DNA from: Burkholderiales bacterium
GTDB taxonomy: Bacteria; Pseudomonadota; Gammaproteobacteria; Burkholderiales; Burkholderiaceae_C
Length of the DNA stretch: 64,000 nt
Assembly (NCBI GenBank): GCA_016213205.1
Contig: JACRAZ010000079.1
Location: 49,746 to 113,745, forward strand
Direction: 5' to 3'
Position 1 is the stretch's first letter; the number at the start of each line of letters is the position of its first letter. Under the pieces are notes generated by a model that saw only the letters and a program-made list of their open reading frames with translations, searched no databases and was not told where the DNA came from. Shown here piece by piece: positions 1 to 10,662 of the stretch. The position numbers and the translations under genes are program-made.

Positions 1-762
1 CAACGGGGCGCCTTCGGCGCCTGCCTGATGGCGGAGGCCCCACTGGTGCGCGACTGCGTGGCCGCGATGCGCGACGCCGTGGACCTGCCGGTGACCGTGA
101 AGCACCGCATCGGCATCGACCGGCTCGAGAGCTACGAGTTCGTGCGCGACTTCGTCGGCACCGTGGCCGAGGGCGGTTGCAGCGTGTTCATCGTGCACGC
201 CCGCAACGCCTGGCTCGAGGGCCTGAGCCCGAAGGAGAACCGCGAAATCCCACCGCTGCGCTACGCGCTGGTGCATCGCCTCAAGCACGACTTCCCGCGC
301 TTCACCATCGTGCTCAACGGCGGCATCCACGACAACACGCAGGTGCAGGCACAGCTGGCGGCGGTGGACGGCGTGATGGTCGGCCGCGAGGCCTACCACC
401 GGCCCTCGCTGATGGCCTGCTGGGACCAGCGATTCCTGCAGGCGCCCCCGCTTGACGCCGCCGAACCGGCCGACGATGAACCGGGCGACGCCTGGCGCGA
501 AGCGATCGAAGCCCGGATGGTCGACTACATGGCACGCACCCAGGCCGAGGCCGGCGTGCCCTGGGCCCATGTGGCGCGCCACATGCTCGGCCTGTGGCAC
601 GGGCGGCCCGGCGCACGGCGCTGGCGCCAGGTGTGGAGCGATCACCGCCTGAAGGCCACCGCCGTGCACGAGGTGGCATCACTGGCAGCGAAGGCACGGC
701 GCGGCCAGACCGCGGCCGCCGCTGACGGGCCGGGCCTGTCCACCGTGCCCGATCGCGGCTGA
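1..762 (+). CDS. dusA: tRNA-dihydrouridine(20/20a) synthase DusA, 3' part
   Basis: FMN-dependent enzyme that reduces uridine to dihydrouridine in the tRNA D-loop. The reading frame is already open at base 1, so the 5' end lies outside the window; 253 codons are visible. The first visible residues contain the GAC-L-M element, whose Cys (visible residue 8) is the catalytic proton donor in the Dus family. Further on are the FMN/phosphate-binding stretch VLNGGI and a GVMVGREAYHRP element, then the DusA-specific C-terminal helical domain with RHMLGLWHGRPGARRWRQ. The C-terminus has an Ala/Gly-rich tail. A 7-bp hairpin (786-802) follows the stop but is not directly followed by a T-run. Confidence 0.95.
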   Translation, partial: QRGAFGACLMAEAPLVRDCVAAMRDAVDLPVTVKHRIGIDRLESYEFVRDFVGTVAEGGCSVFIVHARNAWLEGLSPKENREIPPLRYALVHRLKHDFPRFTIVLNGGIHDNTQVQAQLAAVDGVMVGREAYHRPSLMACWDQRFLQAPPLDAAEPADDEPGDAWREAIEARMVDYMARTQAEAGVPWAHVARHMLGLWHGRPGARRWRQVWSDHRLKATAVHEVASLAAKARRGQTAAAADGPGLSTVPDRG

Positions 763-865
763 ACCGGATACGGGCGACCCTATCCGTTCCGATCCTCGGA
801 ACAATCCTCCGGGGGTATGCTTTTTTGCCGGTTCCGTGGGGCGGGGGAGGTCTAGAGTCCAAGCG

Positions 866-892
866 TCAAGAAATCCCCTCACATGCCGATAC
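866..892 (+). promoter_or_regulatory. Candidate sigma-28 (FliA) promoter of the chemoreceptor gene
   Basis: TCAAGAAA at 866-873, an 11-base spacer, then GCCGATAC at 885-892. The FliA consensus is TAAAGTTT-N11-GCCGATAA: the -10 element matches 7 of 8, the spacing is exact, and the -35 matches weakly. It lies 54 bases upstream of the chemoreceptor start, and chemoreceptors are classic FliA-regulon members. Promoter function is inferred. Confidence 0.6.
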
Positions 893-946
893 AAGTGACG
901 CAGGCAGTGCTGGCGTGCAGCGACTGCCCACCCAAGGAACCTTCGA

Positions 947-2581
947 ATGAGCCACCCCGCAGCCATTGAACAGGAATTCGAGATCGACGACAACGATCTG
1001 CTGGTGCTGCTGGGTGACCGTGCCAGCAACATCCTCTACGTGAACCCGGCCTACACCAAGGCATCGGGCTACACCTTGCAGGAACTGCGGGGCACGGTGG
1101 CCGCCAAGATGATGGATCCGCGCCAGCCGATGCAGGTGTCCGGCGACATGGGCTACACCATCGGCAAGTCCGGGGCGCCCTGGACCGGCGTCATCCGCAA
1201 CCGCGCGAAGGACGGCCGGTACTACTGGCTGCGGCTGAACATCTCGCCGGTCTTCGTGAAGGGCAAGTTCGCCGGCAGCCTGATGGTGCACAGCAAGCCC
1301 ACCAAGGCCGAGGTGGAGGCCATCCGCCCCCTGTACGTGGCGATGCGCGACCCCAAGAACAAGACCTTGATGCTGCGCCACGGGCGGGTGTTCCGGGCCA
1401 ACGCCTGGGGCAAGCTGATGCTGGCCGCGCGCGAATCGGGCCTGCGCGGCCGCATCTGGGCCACCACGGGCGTGATGGGCGTGGCCGCCGCCGGTGCCAC
1501 GCTGGCCCTGGGTGGGGCCACGGGCACGGCATGGATCGCCGCCGGCGCCACGCTGGGCGCCGCCGCGCTGGCCGGCCTGTTCCTGGTGCGATCGATCGTG
1601 CACCCGCTGCGCGGCGCGATGCGCTATGCCAACCTCATCGCCGGGGGCGACCTGAGTGCCCAGCCCACCAGCCAGCGCAGCGACGAGATCGGCGGCATCG
1701 TGCGCGCGCTCGGCCAGATGAACATCAACATGCGCGCCACGGTGACCGACGTGCGCGAGGGCCTGGAAGTCATGCGCCAGGCCACCGGCGAGATCGCCGC
1801 GGGCACGCAGGACCTCTCGGCCCGTACCGAAACGCAAGCCAGCAACCTCCAAGAGACCGCGGCGTCGATGGAAGAAATGACGGCGACGGTCCAGACCAAC
1901 ACCGACACCGCGCGCCGCGCAAGCAGCGTGGCGAGCACCGCATTTTCGGCGGCCGAGGCCGGTGGCCAGGTGGTGCGGCAGGTGATCTCGACGATGGACG
2001 AGATCAGCCATGCCAGCCGGCAGATCGCCGAGATCATCGGCGTGATCGACAGCATTGCGTTCCAGACCAACATCCTCGCGCTCAACGCGGCCGTGGAGGC
2101 CGCGCGCGCAGGCGAGCAGGGCCGGGGCTTCGCGGTGGTGGCCGGCGAGGTGCGCACGCTCGCCCAGCGCAGCGCGCAATCGGCCAAGGAGATCCGGGCG
2201 CTCATCTCCAACAGCGTGAGCAAGGTGACCGACGGCGCCAAGCTGGTCAACAACGCCGGCAAGACCATCGACGACATCGTGCAGGAAGTGCGCAGCGTGA
2301 GCGAGCTCGTCAGCAACATCGCGCACGCCACGGTCGAGCAGTCGCTGGGCATCGGCCAGGTCAACCAGGCCGTGGCCCACCTGGACAACATGACCCAGCA
2401 GAACGCTGCGCTTGCCGAGCAGAGCACCGCTTCGGCCGAGAGCCTGCGCCAGCAGGCCGAGCGGGTGACCGAGGCGATCGGTGTCTTCAAGCTCTCGGTC
2501 AAGGAAATCGACGAGCAGTACCGCAAGCTCGACACCGCCACCGCCAAGCGCCAGCTCAAGGAAGCGGGCTTCAAGGCCTGA
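947..2581 (+). CDS. Methyl-accepting chemotaxis protein, PAS-containing Aer-like energy-taxis receptor
   Basis: Membrane chemoreceptor of 544 aa with the Aer layout. An N-terminal cytoplasmic PAS domain (about residues 10-120, with [15 protein letters not shown]) would sense redox state through a bound flavin. A linker is followed by a closely spaced transmembrane pair (about 171-189 and 196-215), a HAMP segment (about 216-270) and a long coiled-coil signalling domain. The conserved CheA/CheW-binding hairpin tip ([20 protein letters not shown]) lies near residue 375. There is no periplasmic sensing domain. The start follows an AAGGAA ribosome-binding site at suitable spacing. It stands alone, with no che or fli genes nearby, so it probably feeds a chemosensory pathway encoded elsewhere. 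Cofactor and stimulus are inferred from the Aer family. Confidence 0.93.
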   Translation: MSHPAAIEQEFEIDDNDLLVLLGDRASNILYVNPAYTKASGYTLQELRGTVAAKMMDPRQPMQVSGDMGYTIGKSGAPWTGVIRNRAKDGRYYWLRLNISPVFVKGKFAGSLMVHSKPTKAEVEAIRPLYVAMRDPKNKTLMLRHGRVFRANAWGKLMLAARESGLRGRIWATTGVMGVAAAGATLALGGATGTAWIAAGATLGAAALAGLFLVRSIVHPLRGAMRYANLIAGGDLSAQPTSQRSDEIGGIVRALGQMNINMRATVTDVREGLEVMRQATGEIAAGTQDLSARTETQASNLQETAASMEEMTATVQTNTDTARRASSVASTAFSAAEAGGQVVRQVISTMDEISHASRQIAEIIGVIDSIAFQTNILALNAAVEAARAGEQGRGFAVVAGEVRTLAQRSAQSAKEIRALISNSVSKVTDGAKLVNNAGKTIDDIVQEVRSVSELVSNIAHATVEQSLGIGQVNQAVAHLDNMTQQNAALAEQSTASAESLRQQAERVTEAIGVFKLSVKEIDEQYRKLDTATAKRQLKEAGFKA

Positions 2582-2640
2582 CACCCCGCGCCGGTGGCGC
2601 GCGGCAGTTCGCCGCGGCGTGGGCGCCGATAATCGGCGGC

Positions 2641-4588
<1,948 letters not shown>

Positions 4589-4592
<4 letters not shown>

Positions 4593-5521
4593 CCGCGCTG
4601 TGCCGTGACGGCGGGGCGGCCCGGCCACGCCGCCAGCAGCAGGCCGGCCATCGCGAAGCCGAACGCCAGCAGGTGCCAGGGCCCGAAGGCTTCGCCCAGG
4701 AACAGCACGCCCACCAGCGCAGCGCTCACCGGCAGCATCACCGTGAACACGCCCGCCCGCTGTGCCGGCACCTGGACCAGGCCCTTCATCCACAACCACA
4801 CCGTCACCATGCTGGCCGCGAGCGAATAAAACACCAGCAAGGCCCAGGTGGCCGCGCTCACCGCGCCGAAGTCGAACTGCCAGGCCTGCCACAGCCCGAA
4901 GGGCGTGGCCAGCAGCAGGCCCCAGAGGTTGATCAACGCACTGATGCGGCGCGGTGACAGGTTGCCGGTGAGCCGCTTGCCGATCACCACGTAGCTGGCC
5001 TCGCACAGCACGGCGCCCACCAGCAGCACCGGGCCCAGCCAGCCGGGCAGGGCACTGGTCGCGGCCTCGGCGCCAGCGGGGCCCGCGGGCTCGCGCAACA
5101 GCGCGAGCAGCGCGATGCCGGCCACGGCACAGGCGATGCCCGCGCCCACGCGGCGCGACAGGCGTTCGCCGAGGAACAGCCAGGACATCACCGCCACCGT
5201 GGCCGGGATCGCCGCCATCACCACACCGGCGGACACCGCCGAGGTGAGCAGCACCCCGAACAGCATGCACACCGAGAACAGAAAGTTGCCCAGAAAGCTG
5301 CCCCAGAACAGCAGCCAGCGGTCGTGGCGAGACAACGCAGCCTCACCCGCCCCAGCCGGCAGCCAGCGCAACATGGGCAGCGCCGCGATCCCGAATCGCA
5401 GCCAGGCCAGCAGGAACACCGGGAACACGGCCACCAGCGGGCGCGACAGGCCCACGTAGCTGCCCACCAGGCTCATGCTGGCGGCCAGGCAGGCATAGGC
5501 CAGCCAGGGGATCGGGTGCAT
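4589..5521 (-). CDS. EamA/DMT-family inner-membrane transporter
   Basis: A 310-aa, very hydrophobic protein of the drug/metabolite transporter superfamily, with about ten predicted transmembrane helices arranged as two EamA repeats (for example SLVGSYVGLSRPLVAVFPVF and, in the second half, LLVGAVLCEASYVVIGKRL). The chosen ATG begins MHPIPWLAYACLAA and lies 8 bp after the stop of the glutamine-synthetase-like gene. It is therefore the last gene of the amine-catabolism operon and probably exports a metabolite or amino compound, but substrate cannot be read from sequence. The frame stays open upstream of this ATG but has no family similarity there. Confidence 0.9.
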
Positions 5522-5529
5522 TGCCGGGA

Positions 5530-6882
5530 TCAGAACGCCGCGGCGTAACGCTGCAGCTCCCAGTCGCTCACATGGCGTTGGTAGGCCAGCCAATCGACCT
5601 GCTTGAGCTGCAGGAACTGCTCGGTGAGCAGCGGTCCCAGGGCCTCGGTGATCAAGGCATCGGCGCGCAATGCGCGCAGTGCCTCGCCCAGGTCCTGCGG
5701 CAGGGGCAGGATGCCACGCGACAGCACCTCGGCCGGTGGCAGCTCGAACAGATCGTCGGCAACGGCGGGCGGCAGCGTGAGCTTGCGGTCGATGCCGTCC
5801 AGCCCCGCGGCGATCAGGCCGGCGGTGGCCAGGTAGGCATTGGCACTGGCGTCGGGCAAGCGCCACTCGAAGCGGCCCGCCAGGGTGCGCACCAGCGCCG
5901 TGCGGTTGTTCGGCCCGTGGGCGACGTGAGCGGGCGCCCAACTGGTGCCTGAGACAGACTTGCCCACGACCAGCCGCTTATAGCTGTTCACCGTGGGGCA
6001 GGCCAGGGCGCACAGCGCGGGCGCATGCGCCAGCACGCCGGCCACGAACTGCTCGCCCAGCGGCGAGAGGCTGCCATCGAGCAGCGCCGCACCATCGGGC
6101 GTGTGGGGCACGAACAGGTTCGAGGCGTTGTCGCCCTGGCCCTTCCACAGTGACACGTGGAAGTGCATGCCACTGCCGGGCTGGTTGGCGAACGGCTTGG
6201 GCATCAACGAGAACACCATGCCGCGCGACTCGGCCAGGGCCTGCGCGGCCAACTTGAACAGCATCAGGTGGTCGGCGCTGGCCACGGCTTCGTCGAAGCC
6301 GAAGTTCACCTCGAACTGGCCGCGCGCATCCTCGTGGTCGAGTTGCAGCACGTCGAGCCGGCACTCCTGCAGCGCCTGCTGCAGCGTGTGCAGGAACCCC
6401 GCCTGGCGCGGCAGCGACTTCAGGTCGTAGCTCGGTCGGTCGAGCCGGTCGCCATCGTCGGCCGGGGTCCACTGGCCGCCTTCGCGCTTGAGCAGGAAGA
6501 ACTCCGGCTCGATGCCGGTGCGCAGGTGCCAGCCGCGTTCGGCCAGCCGGGCCGTGGCGCGCTTGAGCACCTGGCGCGGACAGGCCTCGAAGGGCTGACC
6601 GGCCACGAAGCCATCGCACACGATGCGCGCATGGCCCGGCAGCCATGGCAGCGGCTGCACGGTGCTGGCGTAGCCGCGCGCCCAATACTCGGCGCGCGGG
6701 CCGGTGCGCGGCAGGCCGGTGCCGGTGATCGAGGTGCCATTGAAGGCCGCACCGTCGGTCAACAGTTCGTCCAGGTGCGCCAGGGGCACGAACTTGCCCT
6801 TGGCCACGCCGTCGATGTCGGTGAACTGCGCCAGCAAGGTGTGCACCCCATGGGCGGCGAGTCGTTCGCGAAGGTCTTTCAT
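5530..6882 (-). CDS. Glutamine-synthetase-family protein, GlnT/GmaS-like
   Basis: ATP-dependent gamma-glutamyl ligase of 450 aa. It shows the family catalytic barrel signatures: TDIDGVAKGKFVP in the N-terminal domain, GIEPEFFLLKREGG (metal-binding Glu), the FEVNFGFDEAV block, MPKPFANQPGSGMHFHVSLW (metal/ATP His) and a C-terminal RFEWRLPDASANAYLATA. Length and motifs resemble the so-called type III GlnT group that includes gamma-glutamylmethylamide synthetase, rather than housekeeping GlnA. Because it sits in an operon with a PuuA-like ligase and two aminotransferases, it probably glutamylates an amine. The acceptor (methylamine, ethanolamine, a diamine or ammonia) is unknown. It lies 50 bp after the SpuC-like gene. 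Confidence 0.85.
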   Translation of the reverse strand: MKDLRERLAAHGVHTLLAQFTDIDGVAKGKFVPLAHLDELLTDGAAFNGTSITGTGLPRTGPRAEYWARGYASTVQPLPWLPGHARIVCDGFVAGQPFEACPRQVLKRATARLAERGWHLRTGIEPEFFLLKREGGQWTPADDGDRLDRPSYDLKSLPRQAGFLHTLQQALQECRLDVLQLDHEDARGQFEVNFGFDEAVASADHLMLFKLAAQALAESRGMVFSLMPKPFANQPGSGMHFHVSLWKGQGDNASNLFVPHTPDGAALLDGSLSPLGEQFVAGVLAHAPALCALACPTVNSYKRLVVGKSVSGTSWAPAHVAHGPNNRTALVRTLAGRFEWRLPDASANAYLATAGLIAAGLDGIDRKLTLPPAVADDLFELPPAEVLSRGILPLPQDLGEALRALRADALITEALGPLLTEQFLQLKQVDWLAYQRHVSDWELQRYAAAF

Positions 6883-6932
6883 CGCCGCATCCTCGTGCAG
6901 TCAGTTCGCAGTGGCACGCATTGTGTGCGAGT

Positions 6933-8315
6933 TCAGCGCCAGCCCTCGCGCTGCACGTCCGCCAGCGTCAGGTCGAGGCAGCGGCGGATCAGCGTCGTCA
7001 TCTCGTCGATCTGCGTGCGGGTGATCACCAGCGGCGGCGCAATGATCATGCGGTTGCCCACCGCGCGCATGATCAGCCCGTTGGCGAAGCAGTGCCCGCG
7101 GCACACCATGCCGATGCCCACCTGGTGCGGGAAGGGCGCGAGGCTCGCCTTGTCGCGCACCAGCAGCAGCGCGCCCATCAGGCCGCAGGCTTCCGCATCG
7201 CCCACCAGCGGGTGCTCGCGCAGCGATGCGAAGGCCTCGGCCAGGCAGGGGCCCACGTCGTCGTGCACCCGCTCCACCAAGCCCAGTTCGCGGATCAGGC
7301 GCAGGTTGGCCAGCCCCACCGCGCAAGCCACCGGGTGGCCGGAGTAGGTGTAGCCGTGCTCGAACTCGCCGCCCTGGTCGATGAGCACCCGCGCGACCCG
7401 CTCGCCCACCATCACGCCGCCCAGCGGCACGTAGCCGCTGGTCACGCCCTTGGCGAAGGTCATCAGGTCGGGCTTCATGCCGAAGGTCTCGCAGCCGAAC
7501 CAGCGGCCGGTGCGGCCAAAGCCGCAGATCACCTCGTCGCTGACGAGCAGGATGCCGTACTTGTCGCAGATGCGCTGGATCTCGGGCCAGTAAGTGGCCG
7601 GCGGGATGATCACGCCACCGGCGCCCTGCACCGGCTCGCCGATGAAGGCGGCCACCTTCTCGGGGCCGATGATGCGGATCTTCTCCTCCAGCCAGCGTGC
7701 GGCGACGAGGCCGAACTCGTCACGCCCCAGTCCGTGCCCGTTCTCCACCCAGTAGGGCTGGTTGATGTGCTCGATGCCGGGGATCGGCAGCCCGCCCTGC
7801 GCGTGCATGCCGCTCATGCCGCCCAGCGATGCGCCGGCCATCGTGGAGCCGTGGTACGCGTTGTGGCGGCTGATGATCACCTGCCGCTCGGGCTGGCCCA
7901 GGATGTCCCAGTAGCGGCGCACCATGCGCACCACGGTGTCGTTGCCCTCCGAGCCCGAGCCCGCGAAGAACACGTGCTTGAACTGCGGGGGCGACACCTC
8001 GGCCAGCAGTTCGGCCAGTTCGATGGCCGGCGGCGTGGCGGTCTGGAAGAACGCGTTGTAGAAGGGCAGTTCCTTCATCTGCCGTGCCGCCGCGTCGATC
8101 AGCGCCTGCTGGCCATAGCCCACGTTCACGCACCACAGGCCCGACATCGCGTCCAGGATCTTGTGGCCCTCGCTGTCCCAGAGGTAGATGCCCTCGGCGC
8201 GCGTGATGATGCGCGAGCCCTTTTTCGCCAGCGCCTGGAAATTGGTGAAGGGGTGCAGGAAGTGCGCCGCATCGGCGTCCTGCCATTGCCGGGTGGTCCG
8301 GGTCGAAGGGGTCAT
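6933..8315 (-). CDS. spuC: Class III aminotransferase, putrescine-pyruvate transaminase (SpuC-like)
   Basis: PLP enzyme of 460 aa, probably transferring an amino group from putrescine or a similar amine to pyruvate. Visible are GLWCVNVGYG near residue 59, the cofactor phosphate region AGSGSEGNDT (about 118-127), the PLP-ring Asp in LVSDEVICGFGRTG (Asp260) and the Schiff-base Lys in TFAKGVTSGYVPLGG (Lys289). The overall pattern matches the SpuC/class III putrescine transaminases. The start ATG is 17 bp after the PuuA-like stop, indicating cotranscription. Substrate is inferred from family and neighbours; other omega-amines are possible. Confidence 0.88.
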   Translation of the reverse strand: MTPSTRTTRQWQDADAAHFLHPFTNFQALAKKGSRIITRAEGIYLWDSEGHKILDAMSGLWCVNVGYGQQALIDAAARQMKELPFYNAFFQTATPPAIELAELLAEVSPPQFKHVFFAGSGSEGNDTVVRMVRRYWDILGQPERQVIISRHNAYHGSTMAGASLGGMSGMHAQGGLPIPGIEHINQPYWVENGHGLGRDEFGLVAARWLEEKIRIIGPEKVAAFIGEPVQGAGGVIIPPATYWPEIQRICDKYGILLVSDEVICGFGRTGRWFGCETFGMKPDLMTFAKGVTSGYVPLGGVMVGERVARVLIDQGGEFEHGYTYSGHPVACAVGLANLRLIRELGLVERVHDDVGPCLAEAFASLREHPLVGDAEACGLMGALLLVRDKASLAPFPHQVGIGMVCRGHCFANGLIMRAVGNRMIIAPPLVITRTQIDEMTTLIRRCLDLTLADVQREGWR

Positions 8316-8332
8316 GGCGTTGTCCTCGGGGC

Positions 8333-9700
8333 TCAGACGTGCAGGAGCAGGTGTTCCCGCTCCCAGGGCGAGATCACCTTCATGAACTCGGCGTGCTCGA
8401 TCTCCTTCACCTCGGTGTAGACGGTGATGAAGGCCTCGCCCAGCACCTCGTGCAGATCCTTCTCGGCGCGCAGCAGCGCCAGCGCTTCGCCCAGGCTGCG
8501 CGGCAGGCCGAAAGCACCGAGGTAGGCGTCGCCCTTGCACTCGGGCGTGGGCGCGATCTGCTGGCGCAGGCCCAGGTAGCCGCAGGCCATGGTGGCGGCC
8601 AGCGCAACGTAGGGGTTGGCGTCGGCACCGATCACGCGGTTCTCGATGCGGCGCGCTGCCGGCGGTGCCAGCGGCGCCCGGATGCCCACGGTGCGGTTGT
8701 CGATGCCCCACTGGATGTTGATCGGCGCGGCGGTGAAGCGTGCCAGCCGGCGGTAGCTGTTGACGTACGGCGCGAACAGCGCCATCGCGGCCGGGATGTA
8801 CTTCTGCAGGCCACCGATGAACCAGTAGAAGGCCTGGCTCGGCGAGCCGTCTTCGTTGCTGAACAGGTTGCGGCCGGTGGCCTCGTCGATCACGCTCTGG
8901 TGGATGTGCATCGCGCTGCCCGGCTCGCCGGCGATCGGCTTGGCCATGAAGGTGGCGTACATGTCGTGCCGCAGTGCCACCTCGCGCACCGTGCGCTTGA
9001 ACAGGAACACCTCGTCGGCCAGGCCCAGCGGGTGGTCGTGGAAGAAGTTGATCTCCATCTGGCCCGCGCCCACCTCGTGGATCAGCGTGTCGACGTTCAG
9101 GCCCATCTTCTCGCAGTAGTCGTACACGTCCTCGAACAGCGGGTCGAACTCGTTCACCGCATCGATGGAGTAGGCCTGGCGCGAGGTTTCGGCGCGGCCG
9201 CTGCGGCCGATGGGCGGCTTCAGCGGCATGTCCGGGTCGGTGTTGCGCGCCACCAGGTAGAACTCGAGCTCCGGCGCCACCACCGGTTGCCAGCCCTCGG
9301 CCGCATAGAGCTCGCACACCCGGCGCAGCACCGAGCGCGGCGCGAAGGGCACCAGCTTGTTGTCCTTGTCGTAGCAATCGTGGATGACCTGCGCGGTGGG
9401 GTCCACAGCCCAGGGCACGATGCGCACCGTGCTCGGGTCCGGCCGCAGCTGCATGTCGCGGTCGGTGGGGCGGATCACGTCGTAGTAGGGGCCTTCTTCC
9501 GGGAATTCGCCGGTCACGCCCATCGCCACCACGGCTTCGGGCAGCCGCATGCCGCGGTCTTCGGTGAACTTCTCGCGCGGCAGGATCTTGCCGCGGGCCA
9601 CGCCGGTGAGGTCGGGCACAAGGCACTCGATCTCGGTCACGCGGCGTTCGTTGAGCCACTGTTCCAGCTCGCTGAAATTGATGCTGTCTCGGTTCGCCAT
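8333..9700 (-). CDS. puuA: Gamma-glutamylputrescine synthetase-like protein (PuuA family)
   Basis: Glutamine-synthetase relative of 455 aa that by family attaches glutamate to putrescine using ATP, the first step of glutamylated-polyamine catabolism. It carries CLVPDLTGVARGKILPREKF in the N-terminal domain, VAPELEFYLV (metal Glu), HEVGAGQMEINF, FMAKPIAGEPGSAMHIHQS and NRVIGADANPYVALAA, all typical of PuuA. The selected ATG begins MANRDSINFSELEQWL; the frame is open further upstream but without similarity. Neither PuuB oxidase nor PuuC dehydrogenase is in the window, so the classic Puu route is incomplete here and the aminotransferases may take over. Confidence 0.9.
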   Translation of the reverse strand: MANRDSINFSELEQWLNERRVTEIECLVPDLTGVARGKILPREKFTEDRGMRLPEAVVAMGVTGEFPEEGPYYDVIRPTDRDMQLRPDPSTVRIVPWAVDPTAQVIHDCYDKDNKLVPFAPRSVLRRVCELYAAEGWQPVVAPELEFYLVARNTDPDMPLKPPIGRSGRAETSRQAYSIDAVNEFDPLFEDVYDYCEKMGLNVDTLIHEVGAGQMEINFFHDHPLGLADEVFLFKRTVREVALRHDMYATFMAKPIAGEPGSAMHIHQSVIDEATGRNLFSNEDGSPSQAFYWFIGGLQKYIPAAMALFAPYVNSYRRLARFTAAPINIQWGIDNRTVGIRAPLAPPAARRIENRVIGADANPYVALAATMACGYLGLRQQIAPTPECKGDAYLGAFGLPRSLGEALALLRAEKDLHEVLGEAFITVYTEVKEIEHAEFMKVISPWEREHLLLHV

Positions 9701-9779
9701 GGGGCACCTGGAGTCTGTCGGGGTCGATGGCGGCGCTTGTTCGCAGGGAGGAGGCCGCCCGCTCCGTGTCAAATTGGCG

Positions 9780-10547
9780 CTAGGGAATCGGGCTGCGGCG
9801 GCGGTTGCGGAACTCCCGACAGGCCTGCCCGAAGGCCTGCAGCATCTGCATCGACACCGGGTTGCTCGCGGCCTGCCACTCGGGATGCCACTGCACGCAC
9901 AGGCTGAAGCCCTTGGCCTCGGCCACCGAGAAGGCCTCGACCAGGCCATCCGGCGCCCGGGCCTCGACCCGCAAGCCCGGCGCCAGGCGATTCACCGCCT
10001 GGCCGTGCAGCGAGTTCACCTCGAACTGCGTGCGTCCGGTGATCTCCGCCAGCCGGCCCCCGGGCACCACCTGCACCGCGTGCGCGGGCCCGTACTGCAC
10101 CTCGGTGGCCTTGCCCTTGCGTGCCCGGTGGTCGCCAAAGGGCTCGACCTCGTGCACCGCCTGGTGCAGCGTGCCGCCCAGCGCCACGTTCGCCTCCTGT
10201 GCACCACGGCAGATTGCGAACAGCGGCATGCCACGCGCCAGCACCAGGGGGATCAGCGGCAGGGTCCAGGCATCACGCTCGGGGTCCAGCGGCAGCGAGG
10301 GGTCGTGCACCGCTTCACCAAAGTGGCCCGGATGCACGTTCGAGGGCGACCCGGTCAGCAGCACGCCATCGGCCAGGTCGAGCAGCGCCTGCAGGTCCTG
10401 GGGCTGGGCCGCCGGCACCACCAGCGGCAGCGCGCCGGCCAGGCGCACCGCATCGACGTACTTCTTGCCCACCAGGTGGGTCGGGCTCGAGCCCAGCAGG
10501 CGCTGGCACGCCGGCACCAGCACCACCGGTTTGGATGGAGGGTTCAT
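9780..10547 (-). CDS. puuD: Gamma-glutamyl-gamma-aminobutyrate hydrolase family protein (PuuD-like class I amidotransferase)
   Basis: Predicted cytoplasmic hydrolase of 255 aa that releases glutamate from a gamma-glutamyl conjugate such as gamma-Glu-GABA. It has the class I glutamine-amidotransferase (peptidase C26) fold: GVLLTGSPSNVHP (about 61-73), nucleophile Cys113 in FAICRGAQEANVALGG, and His221/Glu223 in QWHPEWQA. The ATG is chosen because family similarity begins with PVVLVPACQR just after it. It lies 79 bp before the PuuA-like gene and 115 bp after the upstream aminotransferase, consistent with one operon that puts on and removes gamma-glutamyl groups. Confidence 0.9.
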   Translation of the reverse strand: MNPPSKPVVLVPACQRLLGSSPTHLVGKKYVDAVRLAGALPLVVPAAQPQDLQALLDLADGVLLTGSPSNVHPGHFGEAVHDPSLPLDPERDAWTLPLIPLVLARGMPLFAICRGAQEANVALGGTLHQAVHEVEPFGDHRARKGKATEVQYGPAHAVQVVPGGRLAEITGRTQFEVNSLHGQAVNRLAPGLRVEARAPDGLVEAFSVAEAKGFSLCVQWHPEWQAASNPVSMQMLQAFGQACREFRNRRRSPIP

Positions 10548-10662
10548 GGGGGATGTCCGTGCTGTGGGCCCTGGCACCCCAGGCGCGGCCAGCGGGTGGC
10601 GACGGATTCGCTTGGTGCGTGCGCCAGGCAGTTCCTTGGTGCCAGCCCGTTCGGTCAGCTGC

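Noticed and set aside
786..826. Possible terminator after dusA
   Set aside because: The 7-bp hairpin and the T-run are separated by 17 bases, so it does not form a standard intrinsic terminator.
6933..9707. A single 924-codon open frame covering both puuA-like and spuC-like genes
   Set aside because: Only its 3' part (from 8315) is the SpuC-like protein; the 5' part is an out-of-frame reading of the PuuA-like gene.
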